This document shows, piece by piece, positions 34,549 through 35,029 of a stretch of DNA of 35,029 bases (positions are counted from its first letter, which is position 1; the number at the start of each line of letters is the position of its first letter). Position numbers and translations under genes: made by a program. Location: contig CATJWG010000142.1 of assembly GCA_949744165.1 (NCBI GenBank), positions 1-35,029 on the forward strand. The letters run 5' to 3'. The notes beneath the pieces are model-generated. The model made no database searches. It had not been told where the DNA came from and worked only from the letters and a program-made list of their open reading frames with translations. This DNA is from an uncultured Eubacteriales bacterium. GTDB taxonomy: Bacteria; Bacillota; Clostridia; Oscillospirales; Oscillospiraceae.

Positions 34549-35025
34549 TTACTTCTTATTGCGGGAGAACAGCTTCTGCATATACTCCAGACCGCTGTCA
34601 CCGTTGCCCTCGGGAAAACCGTAGCCGGTGCCGCCGTAGGCGTAGGTGCGGTCTGGTACGCCCTTGACCAGCAGGTCCTCGTCGATTTCCGCGCTGCAAC
34701 GCGCCATAGAGCCATCTCCCATGTACCAGCGCAGGGGGAAGCAGTTGAAGCGGAACCACTTGCCGGCAGGAATTTTGTCCAGATCGCCGCCCAGATTCTC
34801 TACACCGACGATACCGTGGCCCAGCATTTCCTTATGGCAGGGCTCCCATGTACCCCAAACGCCCAAATTCTCCAGCTCGCCGAATTTCTTGTCGTAAGCC
34901 TCCTGGCCGTGGATACGTATGTACTCAAATTTATCGAACTCAGCGAAAGCCTCCTCGCCGAACAGCTCCTTATACTCCTCAATCAGGGTCTTGCCTGTTG
35001 CGCCCAGCAGGTCCATACGGGTCAT
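34549..35025 (-). CDS. Probable cyclase-family (PF04199-like) hydrolase, C-terminal part (start may lie outside window); candidate dihydrophloroglucinol cyclohydrolase
   Basis: HGIVGVENLGGDLDKIPAGKWFRFNCFPLRWYMGDGSMARCSAEID resembles the cyclase-family C-terminus; gene runs to window edge. Confidence 0.5.
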   Translation of the reverse strand: MTRMDLLGATGKTLIEEYKELFGEEAFAEFDKFEYIRIHGQEAYDKKFGELENLGVWGTWEPCHKEMLGHGIVGVENLGGDLDKIPAGKWFRFNCFPLRWYMGDGSMARCSAEIDEDLLVKGVPDRTYAYGGTGYGFPEGNGDSGLEYMQKLFSRNKK

Positions 35026-35029
35026 GCCG

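Noticed and set aside
1-35029. CRISPR arrays, tRNA or rRNA genes
   Set aside because: No regularly spaced repeats or recognisable tRNA/rRNA sequence noticed; no scanner could be run.

Overview
The central feature is a developmental-type interruption of the mother-cell sporulation sigma factor gene sigK (minus strand). The N-terminal part (18657-19046) and C-terminal part (8048-8400) are separated by a ~10.3 kb skin-like element (about 8401-18706). A large serine recombinase (SpoIVCA-like, 8400-10088) sits at one end of the element and a small ORF (18432-18632, candidate directionality factor) at the other. No phage genes were recognised inside. The cargo is a complete arginine biosynthesis operon, argG-H-C-J-B-D-F. 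Deleting exactly the interval between two AAATG core repeats gives an in-frame 230-codon SigK (...RCIEN|EVLMYFRSTKRS...). The element-internal flanks of the two cores form a perfect 11 bp inverted repeat. Left of the element: a BadF/HgdC-type ATPase and CoA-transferase, a two-component system, small membrane proteins, and a tandem-PII-like protein next to a DUF1538 transporter-like protein. Right of the element: metF, a MetH reactivation-domain protein and a MetH lacking that domain; a frameshifted DUF4180 gene; a LysR regulator; a pyrogallol-phloroglucinol transhydroxylase-like molybdoenzyme pair; a TRAP transporter; an IS200-type transposase remnant; and a convergent set of MFS transporter, zinc ribbon, beta-keto acid cleavage enzyme and probable cyclase/cyclohydrolase, consistent with anaerobic trihydroxybenzene (phloroglucinol) degradation. 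All family calls come from reading sequence without database searches.
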